A stretch of 64,000 nt of DNA, from assembly GCA_003963245.1 (NCBI GenBank), contig RXJX01000035.1:22638-86637 (forward strand), read 5' to 3'. Shown piece by piece: positions 46,468 to 56,204 of the stretch. This stretch comes from Neisseriaceae bacterium (lineage in GTDB: Bacteria > Pseudomonadota > Gammaproteobacteria > Burkholderiales > UBA11063). The notes beneath the pieces are model-generated. The model was not told where the DNA came from. It was given only the letters and a program-made list of their open reading frames with translations, and searched no databases. The position numbers and the translations under genes were made by a program. Numbering within the stretch: the stretch's first letter is position 1; every line of letters begins with the position of its first letter.

Positions 46468-47760
46468 ATGTTAATAAAAAAATTACTACTTTCTTGTGCG
46501 ATTGCAGCTAGCATATCAATAACTACAGTTTACGCTAATACAACAGATAGTCATCTTAATTTTTCGGCAAACGAATCCAGTACAATCCCTACTTATGTAG
46601 AAATAAATCCTGCTGCCTTTGGTCACAATATTCAGGTAATCCGTAAAACAGTTGGTCCTAATGTCAAGATTTGTGCGGTAATGAAGTCCGATGCTTATGG
46701 AAACGGCCTTAATAACCTGATAAATGAAGCTATTGCTCAAAATGTTGACTATATTGCTGCAGTTGATAATAAAGAATTTGGAGTAATTGCACCAGCTGTC
46801 ATTAAAAGCGGTAAAAATATTCATATGTTAAGGATCGCCCCTGTCACAAAATCTGAGCTGATAGAGGAAATCCAGAGTGGTTGGAATATTGAGGAAATAG
46901 CGGGTTCCGTAGAAGAAGCCAAAATGTTATCCGATACAGCTCAAGAGATGAGTAAAAAACTAAAGAGAAAAATAATCATAGGAATTCATTTGAACGTAGA
47001 AACTGCCATGGGTCGGATGGGTGTTCGTTCAATTTCTGACATGAAAAAAATAATATCAATGCCTAATCTTAAACTTATGGGCATAATGACACATTTTGCT
47101 AAAGATTACGAAGATCCTCCTACAGATTATGATTATACTCGGATGCAATTAAATTTATTTGAATCTGCAGTTAGCCAACTTCACCTTGAAAGTAGTGTCA
47201 TTAAACATGTTGCTAACTCTGCTGCTCTCCTGAAATTCCCGTGGACCCATTTGGATATGGTACGTGCTGGTGCAATTATGTACGGTGCGGACTTTGATGG
47301 AATGGGTGATGAATCTTCTCTAAGCCGTCAATACATCCCTGTAATGAAGTCATTCAAAACTACGGTTGGGATTATCGAGCGTAATGTTCCACCTCATTCA
47401 CCAATTAATTATGATGGAGAACAATATACCAGAGACGATAAGCCTTCCACTACTGCTACTATACGCGTTGGATATAACAATGGTTTCCCTCGATATGCAT
47501 ATAAAGAAAAAATCTATGTATTGATTGAAGGACAGAAGTTTCCAATAATTGGTAAATCCTCCATGAATATGGTTGTAGTTGACATTACCGATGAGAACCC
47601 TAAACACCCAGTAAAACTTGGTGATGAAGTAGTTATTGTTGGTAAACAAGGAAGTGAAGAGATTACATGGAGCGAATTTGCTAAGAAAAATAATATGGAT
47701 CCAACTAATAATCAACTTATAATTGGTAATCAAAACCCACGCAAAGTAGTTACACCATAG
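46468..47760 (+). CDS. Periplasmic broad-specificity amino-acid racemase (Bsr-like)
   Basis: An alanine-racemase-fold PLP enzyme with a signal peptide (residues 1-23, ending TTVYA), which marks the exported Bsr/BsrV group rather than cytosolic Alr. The PLP Lys is Lys73 in ICAVMKSDAYGNG. The acid/base Tyr of the other subunit is in RVGYNNGFPR, and MRAG-type MVRAGAIMYGAD is present. Length (430) also fits Bsr, which is longer than Alr. Such enzymes release D-Met, D-Arg, D-Lys and similar residues into the periplasm, where they alter peptidoglycan and biofilms. Confidence 0.87.
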   Translation: MLIKKLLLSCAIAASISITTVYANTTDSHLNFSANESSTIPTYVEINPAAFGHNIQVIRKTVGPNVKICAVMKSDAYGNGLNNLINEAIAQNVDYIAAVDNKEFGVIAPAVIKSGKNIHMLRIAPVTKSELIEEIQSGWNIEEIAGSVEEAKMLSDTAQEMSKKLKRKIIIGIHLNVETAMGRMGVRSISDMKKIISMPNLKLMGIMTHFAKDYEDPPTDYDYTRMQLNLFESAVSQLHLESSVIKHVANSAALLKFPWTHLDMVRAGAIMYGADFDGMGDESSLSRQYIPVMKSFKTTVGIIERNVPPHSPINYDGEQYTRDDKPSTTATIRVGYNNGFPRYAYKEKIYVLIEGQKFPIIGKSSMNMVVVDITDENPKHPVKLGDEVVIVGKQGSEEITWSEFAKKNNMDPTNNQLIIGNQNPRKVVTP

Positions 47761-47794
47761 AGCTTTACTAATTTAGCTTTTTCATATCTAAATA

Positions 47795-47813
47795 CCCCCG
47801 AAAATATCGGGGG
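47795..47813 (+). terminator. Terminator of the racemase gene
   Basis: CCCCCGA and TCGGGGG form a 7-bp GC-rich stem with loop AAATA, followed by ATTCTTGTTT. It lies 35 bp after the racemase stop. Confidence 0.82.
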
Positions 47814-47825
47814 ATTCTTGTTTAA

Positions 47826-50660
47826 TTACCAATAATTACTTAATGAACATACAAATGTAGGTAATTCATAGGTACTCTTATAATCTACCCAAGGCCATTG
47901 GCAATTTGGCACAGTTATACTGTAAGGAGCTGGCATATTTGGCGTATATCCGGTAGGATTAAGGCTTAAGTAAGTATATTGTCCTGGATAATTATAACCA
48001 TAGAATGTAGCACCATTTCCCGAAGGAGAGCCATTAACAAATAATAAGTTACCATTGAGTAAGAGCCCGCTAACATAGCTATTATTACCAGATGGATTTG
48101 TGGAAGTTAACGTTACATTCAATAAAGCCGGAGCCCAATTATAAGGCATTCCATCAGAATTACCCGGATAATTCCAGCGTGCATTTTCTGTATTCACGCT
48201 TACTCCGTTGATTTGAACAATATCAAGATTTGGATTATAAGATATTCCTATCGTATTAGTATCATAGTCTGCGCTATTTTGAACTGGATTAATACCAAAC
48301 GAAGCAATAAAACCATCCGGGAATGTTGTTTGTACTGCTGCGGGAACAACAACATAAGCATTTTTCTCATTAGCATTACCAAATCCACCTACACTGATAT
48401 TGCTATACGAAGTACCAGCAGTCAACGTTGAGCCAGAATACCAAGCAGTGCCAAAATTATTAGGATCATATGAATACATATAAGTTATTGGACGAGATTC
48501 TGAGCTCTGAGGATTATTGGTAAAAAGAACCGTAGTCCATGCATTGCCTGCTAAATTGGCAAAAACTAACATATGCGCTACCAAATATGCAAAGTTACCA
48601 TTAGAACCAGTGTAACTTATCATATTATTGTTAATGCTACCTGAAACATCAGATTGGTAGTAGTTTGTTTGCCAATTACCACACATCAAGTATGGTACGC
48701 CTTGATTACCCAAAGAAAAAGTACCATTCGCGCCATTGGGAATATACCAGTATAAGTTATAGCCAGGAATTTGCCCAACAGCATTTGGATTGCACGCACT
48801 AAGATTAATATTGTTAGCCAAACTACCACTTACTTGCGGATATGACTCCGGTGCAACGTAGTATGGCATCAGTGATTGATTAGTCGTTTGGTAGTTTAAC
48901 CCGTTTGGATAACCGGTTGGCGTGGCTAAATACCCTGGAATAACTGCCTGATTAAACTGAACAAATGACTCATTGCCATTGATAAACAACTGTGGTGCAC
49001 TTTCATAATTAGAGGCAATAATGGACAATAACTCTGCACTTGACTCGGTATTGGTAGCATTGTAGGTTGAAACGCTTTGTGCCCACGTACGAACATCGTT
49101 CAAACCATAATATTGATAAACCATAGTTGTTGAACTTAGATTTTGTAAAGATGTACCAAGAGCCGACGTATAGCCTTGAACTCCTGAGCCCGAGGTTGCT
49201 TTACTCAGATTAGCCAGCAAAAAACTCATTGGAGTTTGCACTGTACCACTTGCAGTCTTCCCACTACTTAGAAGTGCTGCATAGTTTGGAGGATTGCTAT
49301 CGGTAACGCTCTGACCATTTACAATAAAAGTAGTCGAGCCGCTTGGGTAAGTTTGTGCACCCATTATCTGATCAGTAACAATATACTCTAAGGTATTTTG
49401 GAAAGCTTGGTTAATGTATGCCGCAAAAAGTAAAGTTAGTTGCTCTTGAGCTGCTACATATTGCTGCTGGATAGCGCCAATACTTTCCCCTTCAAGATCA
49501 GAAGCATTACCAACATAAAAAACAGTCGCAGGAACATTTCCATAAGACGAAGACTGATTTAACGTAGATGTACCATTAATATAGGACATTACATTATTAT
49601 AGTTAACTTGATTATTTAAGTATTCTAAATAATAGGCTTGTTGCATAGCAAATACGCTTTGTTGGTAAGCTTGCATCAAAGTATCATTATATTGATCATA
49701 TAGTGAAACATAATTGTTATAATTTTCAGTCTGAATCTGACTCACCAGTGTAGTGTATAATTGCTGATACATTAAAAGCTGACTGCTGTTTGTAACCGCC
49801 GCTTGGGTAACACATTGATAGGGTTGTGTGCATTCATCATTAGTTGTGGCTCCAGATAAACCAATTAAGTTCATTTGGTAATCTTGTTGATTACCATCTT
49901 TAGTTACCGCAGGTCGATAAATATCATTTAACCACCGTGGATTTGCTGCCATGTATGCTGCCAAATTAGACTCACTCATATAAACGGCAGTACTTTCCCC
50001 ACCACTGGTAGGGCTATTCCAAAACTGAATATCATACATGATATTGCCCATTAACCCAATAGCATTAGTCGATACCCCATTATTAGAAATACCCGTAAAA
50101 TAACTAACTGATTGCTGAAAAAGATATTGATCAGTAGTTTCGTTTGACAGTGCATTTAAATAATTGTCCATATAAAAAGTATTATTGGATAAATTTAAGG
50201 CATTAGTAATATTTTGAATTTGTGCTTCTTGAACAGCTAATTGCTGAATAATAAGATTAAATGCAGCTTGAATACAAGCATTACCTGCGGTAGATCCCTC
50301 AAGATTGAGAACACTGCTGCCTGCTTTAGCTATCGCACCTAATGCAGGCCCTGCAACAGGAATAAAACTAACAAAACTAGAAGCTACAGTGAGACCTGTT
50401 GCGACATCATTACTTTGACCACAACTACCTGTGGTTGAAGATTGTAATCTGCGAGTTGATGATTGCATCATATTTGGTACAGGAGCTGGATTAAACAGCG
50501 CCTGAATTGCGGGATATGAATTAGGACCTTGTGGTGGATTATGTGTAGCAGCAGAATTACTTGAAACCGCCCCAGTTCCACTACAAGCAGATAAGATTAC
50601 AGCTAAGAGTAAGCTAAACCCCGAGAAGATTTTTGACCAATTTTTTGTCGGCGTTTTCAT
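47826..50660 (-). CDS. Large unrecognised lipoprotein (944 residues)
   Basis: I do not recognise this protein. The N-terminus is a lipoprotein signal (SLLLAVILSACSG, Cys near 26) followed by a disordered Ser/Asn/Pro stretch. Residues about 88-115 are strikingly hydrophobic (LTVASSFVSFIPVAGPALGAIAKAG). Then comes a long Gln/Asn-rich helical region (about 130-470, with QQLAVQEAQIQNITNAL-type heptads) and a Tyr/Asn/Gly-rich, beta-like C-terminal half (about 600-944). Composition is unlike its neighbours: very high Asn, Tyr, Gln and Ser, few charged residues. A hydrophobic segment next to a helical bundle recalls some pore-forming proteins, but no motif supports that call. The gene stands alone. 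Confidence 0.75.
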   Translation of the reverse strand: MKTPTKNWSKIFSGFSLLLAVILSACSGTGAVSSNSAATHNPPQGPNSYPAIQALFNPAPVPNMMQSSTRRLQSSTTGSCGQSNDVATGLTVASSFVSFIPVAGPALGAIAKAGSSVLNLEGSTAGNACIQAAFNLIIQQLAVQEAQIQNITNALNLSNNTFYMDNYLNALSNETTDQYLFQQSVSYFTGISNNGVSTNAIGLMGNIMYDIQFWNSPTSGGESTAVYMSESNLAAYMAANPRWLNDIYRPAVTKDGNQQDYQMNLIGLSGATTNDECTQPYQCVTQAAVTNSSQLLMYQQLYTTLVSQIQTENYNNYVSLYDQYNDTLMQAYQQSVFAMQQAYYLEYLNNQVNYNNVMSYINGTSTLNQSSSYGNVPATVFYVGNASDLEGESIGAIQQQYVAAQEQLTLLFAAYINQAFQNTLEYIVTDQIMGAQTYPSGSTTFIVNGQSVTDSNPPNYAALLSSGKTASGTVQTPMSFLLANLSKATSGSGVQGYTSALGTSLQNLSSTTMVYQYYGLNDVRTWAQSVSTYNATNTESSAELLSIIASNYESAPQLFINGNESFVQFNQAVIPGYLATPTGYPNGLNYQTTNQSLMPYYVAPESYPQVSGSLANNINLSACNPNAVGQIPGYNLYWYIPNGANGTFSLGNQGVPYLMCGNWQTNYYQSDVSGSINNNMISYTGSNGNFAYLVAHMLVFANLAGNAWTTVLFTNNPQSSESRPITYMYSYDPNNFGTAWYSGSTLTAGTSYSNISVGGFGNANEKNAYVVVPAAVQTTFPDGFIASFGINPVQNSADYDTNTIGISYNPNLDIVQINGVSVNTENARWNYPGNSDGMPYNWAPALLNVTLTSTNPSGNNSYVSGLLLNGNLLFVNGSPSGNGATFYGYNYPGQYTYLSLNPTGYTPNMPAPYSITVPNCQWPWVDYKSTYELPTFVCSLSNYW

Positions 50661-50823
50661 AAGTCAGCTTTCTGCTAAAATTTTTTAGATTATAACATAG
50701 CAAAAAACTTAATTTTGTCAATTTAATATTGATTTTACAGATAACAACTATAATAGCTTCAAAAAACGGTATAGCACACTCAAATTGCATGTAAAAATTG
50801 TAGAGTTTTGGCACAATAAAAAA

Positions 50824-50843
50824 GCACGCGCTAAATCGCGTGC
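50824..50843 (-). terminator. Terminator of the DegP-like gene
   Basis: GCACGCG and CGCGTGC form a 7-bp GC stem with loop CTAAAT. On the minus strand it is followed by CTTTTTTATT, 11 bp after the protease stop. Confidence 0.85.
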
Positions 50844-50854
50844 CTTAAACCAAA

Positions 50855-52309
50855 CTAATTTACATTTTGACCGCCGACAGTAAATGGTAAAAACATCGTA
50901 ATTGTCCGTTGCGAATCTGTGCGCAATATCTTCAAGACTATTGTTTGTCCATTTTTATAGCGATCAACCATTTTTACAAATTGATCCAATGACGCAACTG
51001 GAGTATTAGCAATTCCGAGAATAATATCGCCACTTGCTAAACCTGCAAATTGAGCATCGCCATTTACGCTTTGAATAACTAAAGCTGAGTTTAGTTTTAA
51101 GCCAAGCTGTTGCAACTGTTTGGCATTCAATTGAGCCACCGCAATACCTAACTTAGTAATTTGCTTGCTGCCACCTTGATTTGAATTACTACTATTACTC
51201 GCGGTAGTTGCTCCATTTTCATCGGCAGCCATTGTTGTAGCGGTAAGATTAATTTGCTGATTATTCCGCCAGATTACTAAATTTACAGGTTTATTAGGAC
51301 CTAAATTGCTAATGATTTGAGGTAGCTTTGAAGTATCGCTAATTTCTTGCCCGTTAGCTTTCAAAATCACATCGCCAACTTCAATGCCTGCTTTCTCGGC
51401 AGCAGAATCTGCATCAACACCATTAACTAAAGCACCTTTTGCAGTTTTAAGCCCAAATGAAGAAGCTAATTCCTCAGTCACAGGTTGAATTGCAATTCCC
51501 AGACGACCATGAATAACTTTACCAGTAGATTTTAACTGATCCGCAACACGCATTGCATAATCAATCGGGATTGAGAATGAGATTCCCATATAACCGCCAC
51601 TCTTACTGTAAATTTGCGAATTAATCCCAACTACTTCACCATTAAGATTAATCAATGGACCACCTGAGTTACCTGGATTAATCGGCACGTCAGTTTGAAT
51701 ATACGGAACAGCACTATCATCTGGAAGATTTCGTGATAACGCTGATACAATCCCCTGAGTAATGGTATTTTCTAAACCAAAGGGTGATCCAATTGCCACA
51801 ACCCAGTTACCAGCTTTCAAGTTGTTTGGATTACCAATTTTTACACTCGGCAAATTTTTGGCAGGAATTTTAATTACAGCGACATCGCTAGTCATGTCGA
51901 CACCAACTACTTTAGCTTTAAATTCGCGCTTATCACTAAGCTTTACTGTGACACTATCAGCATTATTTACTACATGCGCATTAGTTAAAATATATCCGTC
52001 GTTGGATAAAATGAATCCTGAACCTAAACCACGCTGCTTATATTTTTGCTGTTGTTGAGGAACCATTCGTTTGAAAAAATAATCGAACATTGGATCACCA
52101 GTACTACCGAATTGATTTCCTTGAGGCGTAACATTTTGCGTTACGTTAATATTAACTACAGATTTACCAACACTATCATAAATCGCTGAAAAATCAGGAT
52201 AGGCGGAAACTACACCTGAGGCTGAAGTATTAGGAATGGTTGTTGCAAAAGATGGCGAGCTGACAGAAATTGCAGCGACCAAAGCCAGAATTAATTTTTT
52301 ATTCATCAT
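50855..52309 (-). CDS. DegP/DegQ-like periplasmic serine protease
   Basis: A Do-type protease-chaperone of 484 residues. After a signal peptide (ending near SPSFA) come the trypsin-like domain with His in NAHVVNNAD, Asp in MTSDVAVIKI and Ser in NPGNSGGPL, and two PDZ domains (about residues 270-355 and 385-475). The Gln-rich segment MVPQQQQKYKQRG before the catalytic domain is the LA-loop region. Of the clustered starts I use the ATG at 52309, 8 nt after AAAGG; the GTG at 52318 is inside the Shine-Dalgarno zone. No sigma-E consensus was seen in the 238-bp upstream spacer. Confidence 0.94.
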   Translation of the reverse strand: MMNKKLILALVAAISVSSPSFATTIPNTSASGVVSAYPDFSAIYDSVGKSVVNINVTQNVTPQGNQFGSTGDPMFDYFFKRMVPQQQQKYKQRGLGSGFILSNDGYILTNAHVVNNADSVTVKLSDKREFKAKVVGVDMTSDVAVIKIPAKNLPSVKIGNPNNLKAGNWVVAIGSPFGLENTITQGIVSALSRNLPDDSAVPYIQTDVPINPGNSGGPLINLNGEVVGINSQIYSKSGGYMGISFSIPIDYAMRVADQLKSTGKVIHGRLGIAIQPVTEELASSFGLKTAKGALVNGVDADSAAEKAGIEVGDVILKANGQEISDTSKLPQIISNLGPNKPVNLVIWRNNQQINLTATTMAADENGATTASNSSNSNQGGSKQITKLGIAVAQLNAKQLQQLGLKLNSALVIQSVNGDAQFAGLASGDIILGIANTPVASLDQFVKMVDRYKNGQTIVLKILRTDSQRTITMFLPFTVGGQNVN

Positions 52310-52556
52310 CGTTATCACCTTTGCGGATTAGTTAAAAATAAAAAACCTTGCACCCATAGTTATATTAACCGTGAGTCGCTATACACTCGGAGCATTTGAT
52401 TCTTAAGCAACAAGTCATTAATATAAAAGACGAAAATCGTGCTCTTAAATATATAATTAACTTTTTTGAAATACAAATAAGACAAAGTGCAAAATTCAAA
52501 AACAACGAGTATTAGGCATTATTTAATCACTAATTTAAGAACGATACAAAAAATTT

Positions 52557-53354
52557 TCAAGTCCTCTTAGCTAGTTTTTTTAATAATCCGACGAAATAAC
52601 CAACACATAAAAGCATTGTGATACAAAAGCTTGCTGGCAAATCAAATGCATACGAAATATATAATGCAATAATAATTGCTAAATTGGCGCTAATCGCACT
52701 GATTATAATTGTTGTTGTAATCGTCCTTCCCCATTGCATACCGATTGCACCAGGAATGATTAGTAAAACAAAAACCAACAAGGCACCAACTACCTGACAC
52801 GCCATTGAAACTGTAACAGCTAAGACAAGGAAGAAAATCACGGAAAGGAATCTAAGCGGTACATTTTTGGAACTCGCCACTACTGGATCAATCGAGGCAA
52901 AAATCAATGGACGGCTGATAATCAGCATTGTTAGTAAAATTAATACCGCCAACGCAGTTAACTGAATCAATTGCGCATGAGATACCGCAAAGATATTGCC
53001 AAATAAAATACTCATGACACTACCAGCGTAATTATTTTGAAACAAAAATAAAAAATAAGCACCAAGTCCCAAAACAAATGTCAGAACTACACCAATTGCT
53101 AAATCATTTTTCTTAACTTTCTCCCCCATCAAGCCCATGGCAACCGCCGCGACTGCATTTAGCAATAATTGCCCAATTAGACCAGATATACCTAATAGCG
53201 CAGCACCAGCAGCACCAGTTAAACTCATATGACCTAAAGCATGTGCAGCAAAAGCGGTACGGCGTAATACTACAAAAACACTAACAACACCACAAATAGT
53301 TGCAACAATTAAGCCTGATAATAAGGCATTTTGCATAAACTCATATGCCCACAT
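52557..53354 (-). CDS. znuB: Zinc ABC transporter permease
   Basis: A 265-residue ABC-3 family permease with eight or so hydrophobic segments; HALGHMSLTGAAGAALLG and LLVFVLLIIPGAIGMQW are family-typical. It overlaps the end of znuC by 14 bp and has GAGGA before its ATG. With ZnuA and ZnuC it forms a high-affinity zinc (or manganese) importer; the Zur-type operator upstream of the cluster favours zinc. Confidence 0.9.
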   Translation of the reverse strand: MWAYEFMQNALLSGLIVATICGVVSVFVVLRRTAFAAHALGHMSLTGAAGAALLGISGLIGQLLLNAVAAVAMGLMGEKVKKNDLAIGVVLTFVLGLGAYFLFLFQNNYAGSVMSILFGNIFAVSHAQLIQLTALAVLILLTMLIISRPLIFASIDPVVASSKNVPLRFLSVIFFLVLAVTVSMACQVVGALLVFVLLIIPGAIGMQWGRTITTTIIISAISANLAIIIALYISYAFDLPASFCITMLLCVGYFVGLLKKLAKRT

Positions 53355-54030
53355 AAGTATCCTCTTTTACACATTCAATCGTTTCACAAAAATGCACCCC
53401 ATTACCGCTAAAATGAATAAATGCATCCAAATGACTGGCAATTTCATGCATATCGTGTGAAATAATAAATAAACCTAGCTGCTGGTAACGATGGATCTGC
53501 TGCAATGCTTCAATAAAATGCTGCTTGGCATGCGGATCAAGATCGGCTAACGGTTCATCAAGTAACAATAATCGTGGCTGATTAATCAATGCTTGCGCGA
53601 GATAAATGCGTTTTTTTTGTCCTCCGGAAAGGGTATTGAATGCCTGATGAGCATAGGTAGTCGCGCCAACCAACTCAATTAATTCGGCAGCGCGTTGTTT
53701 CAGTTGCTTGCTATACAAAGCAAGCCCCCAACATTGCCCACGATAACTACTCAAAATTAAATTAAGTCCGCTCATCTTATCGCTGAGATTGATTTCGCGC
53801 TCTTGGGGAATATACGAAATCAGATGGTTGAGTTTTCCCGGTTGATTGCCCAAAATTTGAAGCTCGCCGGAATTTGGAGCCAAGTTACCAAGAATGGTCT
53901 TCATAAATGTCGATTTACCTGCACCATTTTTACCTATAATCCCAATCCACTGATTATCATCTATCATCAGATTAAATTTGGGTGTAATTGGCTCATCATA
54001 ACCTAATACCAAATTTTTACAAATTATCAT
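53341..54030 (-). CDS. znuC: Zinc ABC transporter ATP-binding protein
   Basis: A 229-residue ABC ATPase with Walker A GKNGAGKST, signature LSGGQKKR and Walker B LLLLDEPLADLD, followed by the switch His in IISHDMHE. It lies 1 bp after znuA and overlaps znuB, so the three are one transcript. Substrate assignment rests on the neighbouring binding protein and the Zur operators. Confidence 0.92.
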   Translation of the reverse strand: MIICKNLVLGYDEPITPKFNLMIDDNQWIGIIGKNGAGKSTFMKTILGNLAPNSGELQILGNQPGKLNHLISYIPQEREINLSDKMSGLNLILSSYRGQCWGLALYSKQLKQRAAELIELVGATTYAHQAFNTLSGGQKKRIYLAQALINQPRLLLLDEPLADLDPHAKQHFIEALQQIHRYQQLGLFIISHDMHEIASHLDAFIHFSGNGVHFCETIECVKEDTYVGI

Positions 54031-54031
54031 T

Positions 54032-54892
54032 TTAATGTGACTTTGCTAATGCCGCATTAGTAGCGTTAATCTCCTGATTTAGCCACTTATTGATGGTAGT
54101 ATTCGCAGGCATCGTCTCACTAACACCAACCACTGCAATATCATTTTTACGCGCTAAGTCTTGCATATTTTTAGTAATTGAGTCAGACACCTGATTATTA
54201 TAAAACAATACTTTAACTTTTTTGCCAGTCAACAAACTTTGATAATCTGCAATCATTTTAGGGGTTGGTTCACTATCATTCATAATTTTCCATTGAAAAT
54301 CCAAGCCCTGCATCTTTAAACCCAACGCATCAGCCATATAACCAAAAACAGGTTCCGTAGCAGTCACCTGTGTACCTGCATATTTGGCTTTGCTTGAAGC
54401 GATATTCTGATTTACCTGTTGATGCTCCTGATTAAACCTCTCTAAGTTAGCATTAGTTTGCGTTTGTGCTGCAGGTGCAAGCTGGTTAATTCGTGCTGCT
54501 AATAATTTTGCAAGCTTAGGAAAGGTTTCTGGTTTATACCATAAATGGGGATTCTGCCCTGATTTAACCCCAACCAAATCAGCAACATTAATTACCGTCA
54601 CTTTCGATTTATCAACGCCCGTCAGCATTTGATTAATCCAACTATCATAATCTGCACCATTGTAAATAATTACCTGTGCCTGACTTAGTGCCTTGCTAGT
54701 TGATGGAGAAGTAGTAAACAAATGTGGATCAGCATCTGGGTTACTAATAATACTTTGTACGCTCACTGCAGAACCACCAATCTCTTTAGCCAATTCACCA
54801 TAAAAATTCTCAGCTGCAACAATATTTATCCCAGCAGCAAAAGAGCTAGCGCCTAAGATCGATAACAATGCAATCAAACCAAATTTTTTCAT
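54032..54892 (-). CDS. znuA: Zinc ABC transporter substrate-binding protein
   Basis: A 286-residue cluster A-I metal-binding protein with a signal peptide (ending SSFAAG). Candidate metal ligands are His in NPDADPHLF and in GQNPHLWYKPET. The third conserved His of classic ZnuA is replaced in LDFQWKIMNDSEPTPKM, and there is no His-rich loop, so zinc co-ordination must differ. The 61-bp gap to the COG0523 gene has no operator of its own, suggesting read-through from that gene. Confidence 0.86.
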   Translation of the reverse strand: MKKFGLIALLSILGASSFAAGINIVAAENFYGELAKEIGGSAVSVQSIISNPDADPHLFTTSPSTSKALSQAQVIIYNGADYDSWINQMLTGVDKSKVTVINVADLVGVKSGQNPHLWYKPETFPKLAKLLAARINQLAPAAQTQTNANLERFNQEHQQVNQNIASSKAKYAGTQVTATEPVFGYMADALGLKMQGLDFQWKIMNDSEPTPKMIADYQSLLTGKKVKVLFYNNQVSDSITKNMQDLARKNDIAVVGVSETMPANTTINKWLNQEINATNAALAKSH

Positions 54893-54953
54893 ATAATACC
54901 TTTATAAAATTACTTCTAAAATAACTCTGAAACAGACTAAAGTTAAACTAAAT

Positions 54954-56150
54954 TTACTCTTCATCAATAAATGCCCAGCGTGGAAATGGATCTTCAAACT
55001 TGAGCCAAGCATCAGCCCCTCGATTCATTTCAGCATCAGTAAGTAAACAAGCATTTAGCCGTGAGATTAAATTTTCTTTATCAAGCCCAATACCGATAAA
55101 AACCATTTCCTGACGACGATCGCCCCAGCGTGGATCCCAATCTTTTTGCATTTCAATTAATGCCTCTTCATCAAGCTCTTCTGCCGGACAGCTTGCCCAC
55201 CACATACCAACAGCCTCATGCTGCACTGCCATCCCTGCTTGAGCAATTTGCCCAACCCAGTCATTGCGCGTTGCAAGCCAAAAATACCCTTTTGCGCGGA
55301 TTACACCACCCCAATCACTTTCAAGGAACTCATAAAATCGCTTAGGATGAAATGGCTTTCGCGCTTTATAAACAAAACTGCTAATCCCATACGCTTCTGT
55401 TTCTGGGACATGTTCACCATTTAACTCTTTAACCCATAAAGGTGAACGGCTAGCTTCATCATAATCAAATAAACCAGTATTTAAAATCTCTTGTAATTCC
55501 ACCTGCGCATAATCAGTAATATGTAGTTTTGCTGTCGGATTAAGTCCTTTTATAACCGAAATAACTTGCTGCAACTCATCTTTATCGATAAGGGAAGCCT
55601 TATTGACGATAACTACATTCGCAAATTCAATCTGATCAACCAATAAATTCACTAGACTTCGTTCATCATCCTCACCAAGACTTTCGCCAATATCTTTGAG
55701 AAACATATCTGAACTATAATCTTTAAGTAAAGTTTGAGCATTAACAACCGTCACCATAGTATCAAGATTGGCAACATCGGAAAGCGATTTTCCATTTTCA
55801 TCACGAAAAGCAAAGGTTGCGGCGACCGGAAGTGGCTCAGATATACCAGTTGACTCGATTAATAGATAATCAAACTTGTTACTATTGGCTAATTTCTCAA
55901 CCTCTACCAGCAAATCATCACGCAAAGTACAACAGATACAGCCATTTGACATTTCAACCAGTTTTTCATCGGTTTTAGATAATTTGGCATCACCCTTTTC
56001 GATAATTGCAGCATCAATATTGACTTCTGACATGTCATTAACAATAACCGCAACCTTTAATCCCTCGCGATTAGTTAAAATATTATTTAAAAGAGTGGTT
56101 TTACCTGCACCAAGAAACCCTGATAGCACTGTCACTGGTAATTTTCTCAT
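54954..56150 (-). CDS. COG0523 (CobW-like) GTPase, putative zinc chaperone
   Basis: A 398-residue P-loop GTPase of the G3E family. It has Walker [12 protein letters not shown], the metal-binding CxCC motif GCICCTL (Cys71, Cys73, Cys74), switch [10 protein letters not shown] and the NKAS guanine motif, then a C-terminal CobW_C domain (about 255-390). Members of this type (ZigA/YeiR) deliver zinc to enzymes during zinc limitation. A Zur-type operator lies 16 bp upstream and znuACB follow, so it leads the zinc-starvation transcript. Confidence 0.9.
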   Translation of the reverse strand: MRKLPVTVLSGFLGAGKTTLLNNILTNREGLKVAVIVNDMSEVNIDAAIIEKGDAKLSKTDEKLVEMSNGCICCTLRDDLLVEVEKLANSNKFDYLLIESTGISEPLPVAATFAFRDENGKSLSDVANLDTMVTVVNAQTLLKDYSSDMFLKDIGESLGEDDERSLVNLLVDQIEFANVVIVNKASLIDKDELQQVISVIKGLNPTAKLHITDYAQVELQEILNTGLFDYDEASRSPLWVKELNGEHVPETEAYGISSFVYKARKPFHPKRFYEFLESDWGGVIRAKGYFWLATRNDWVGQIAQAGMAVQHEAVGMWWASCPAEELDEEALIEMQKDWDPRWGDRRQEMVFIGIGLDKENLISRLNACLLTDAEMNRGADAWLKFEDPFPRWAFIDEE

Positions 56151-56165
56151 GATTATACACCTTTC

Positions 56166-56180
56166 TGTTACAAAGTAACA
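56166..56180 (-). promoter_or_regulatory. Putative Zur operator upstream of the COG0523-znuACB genes
   Basis: TGTTACAAAGTAACA is a perfect 6-bp inverted repeat with a 3-nt centre, matching the core of the operator before the porin and zur. On the minus strand it lies just downstream of an AT-rich possible -10, where a bound repressor would block initiation. Confidence 0.8.
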
Positions 56181-56204
56181 TTATTTATCTATACCCACCT
56201 GTAT

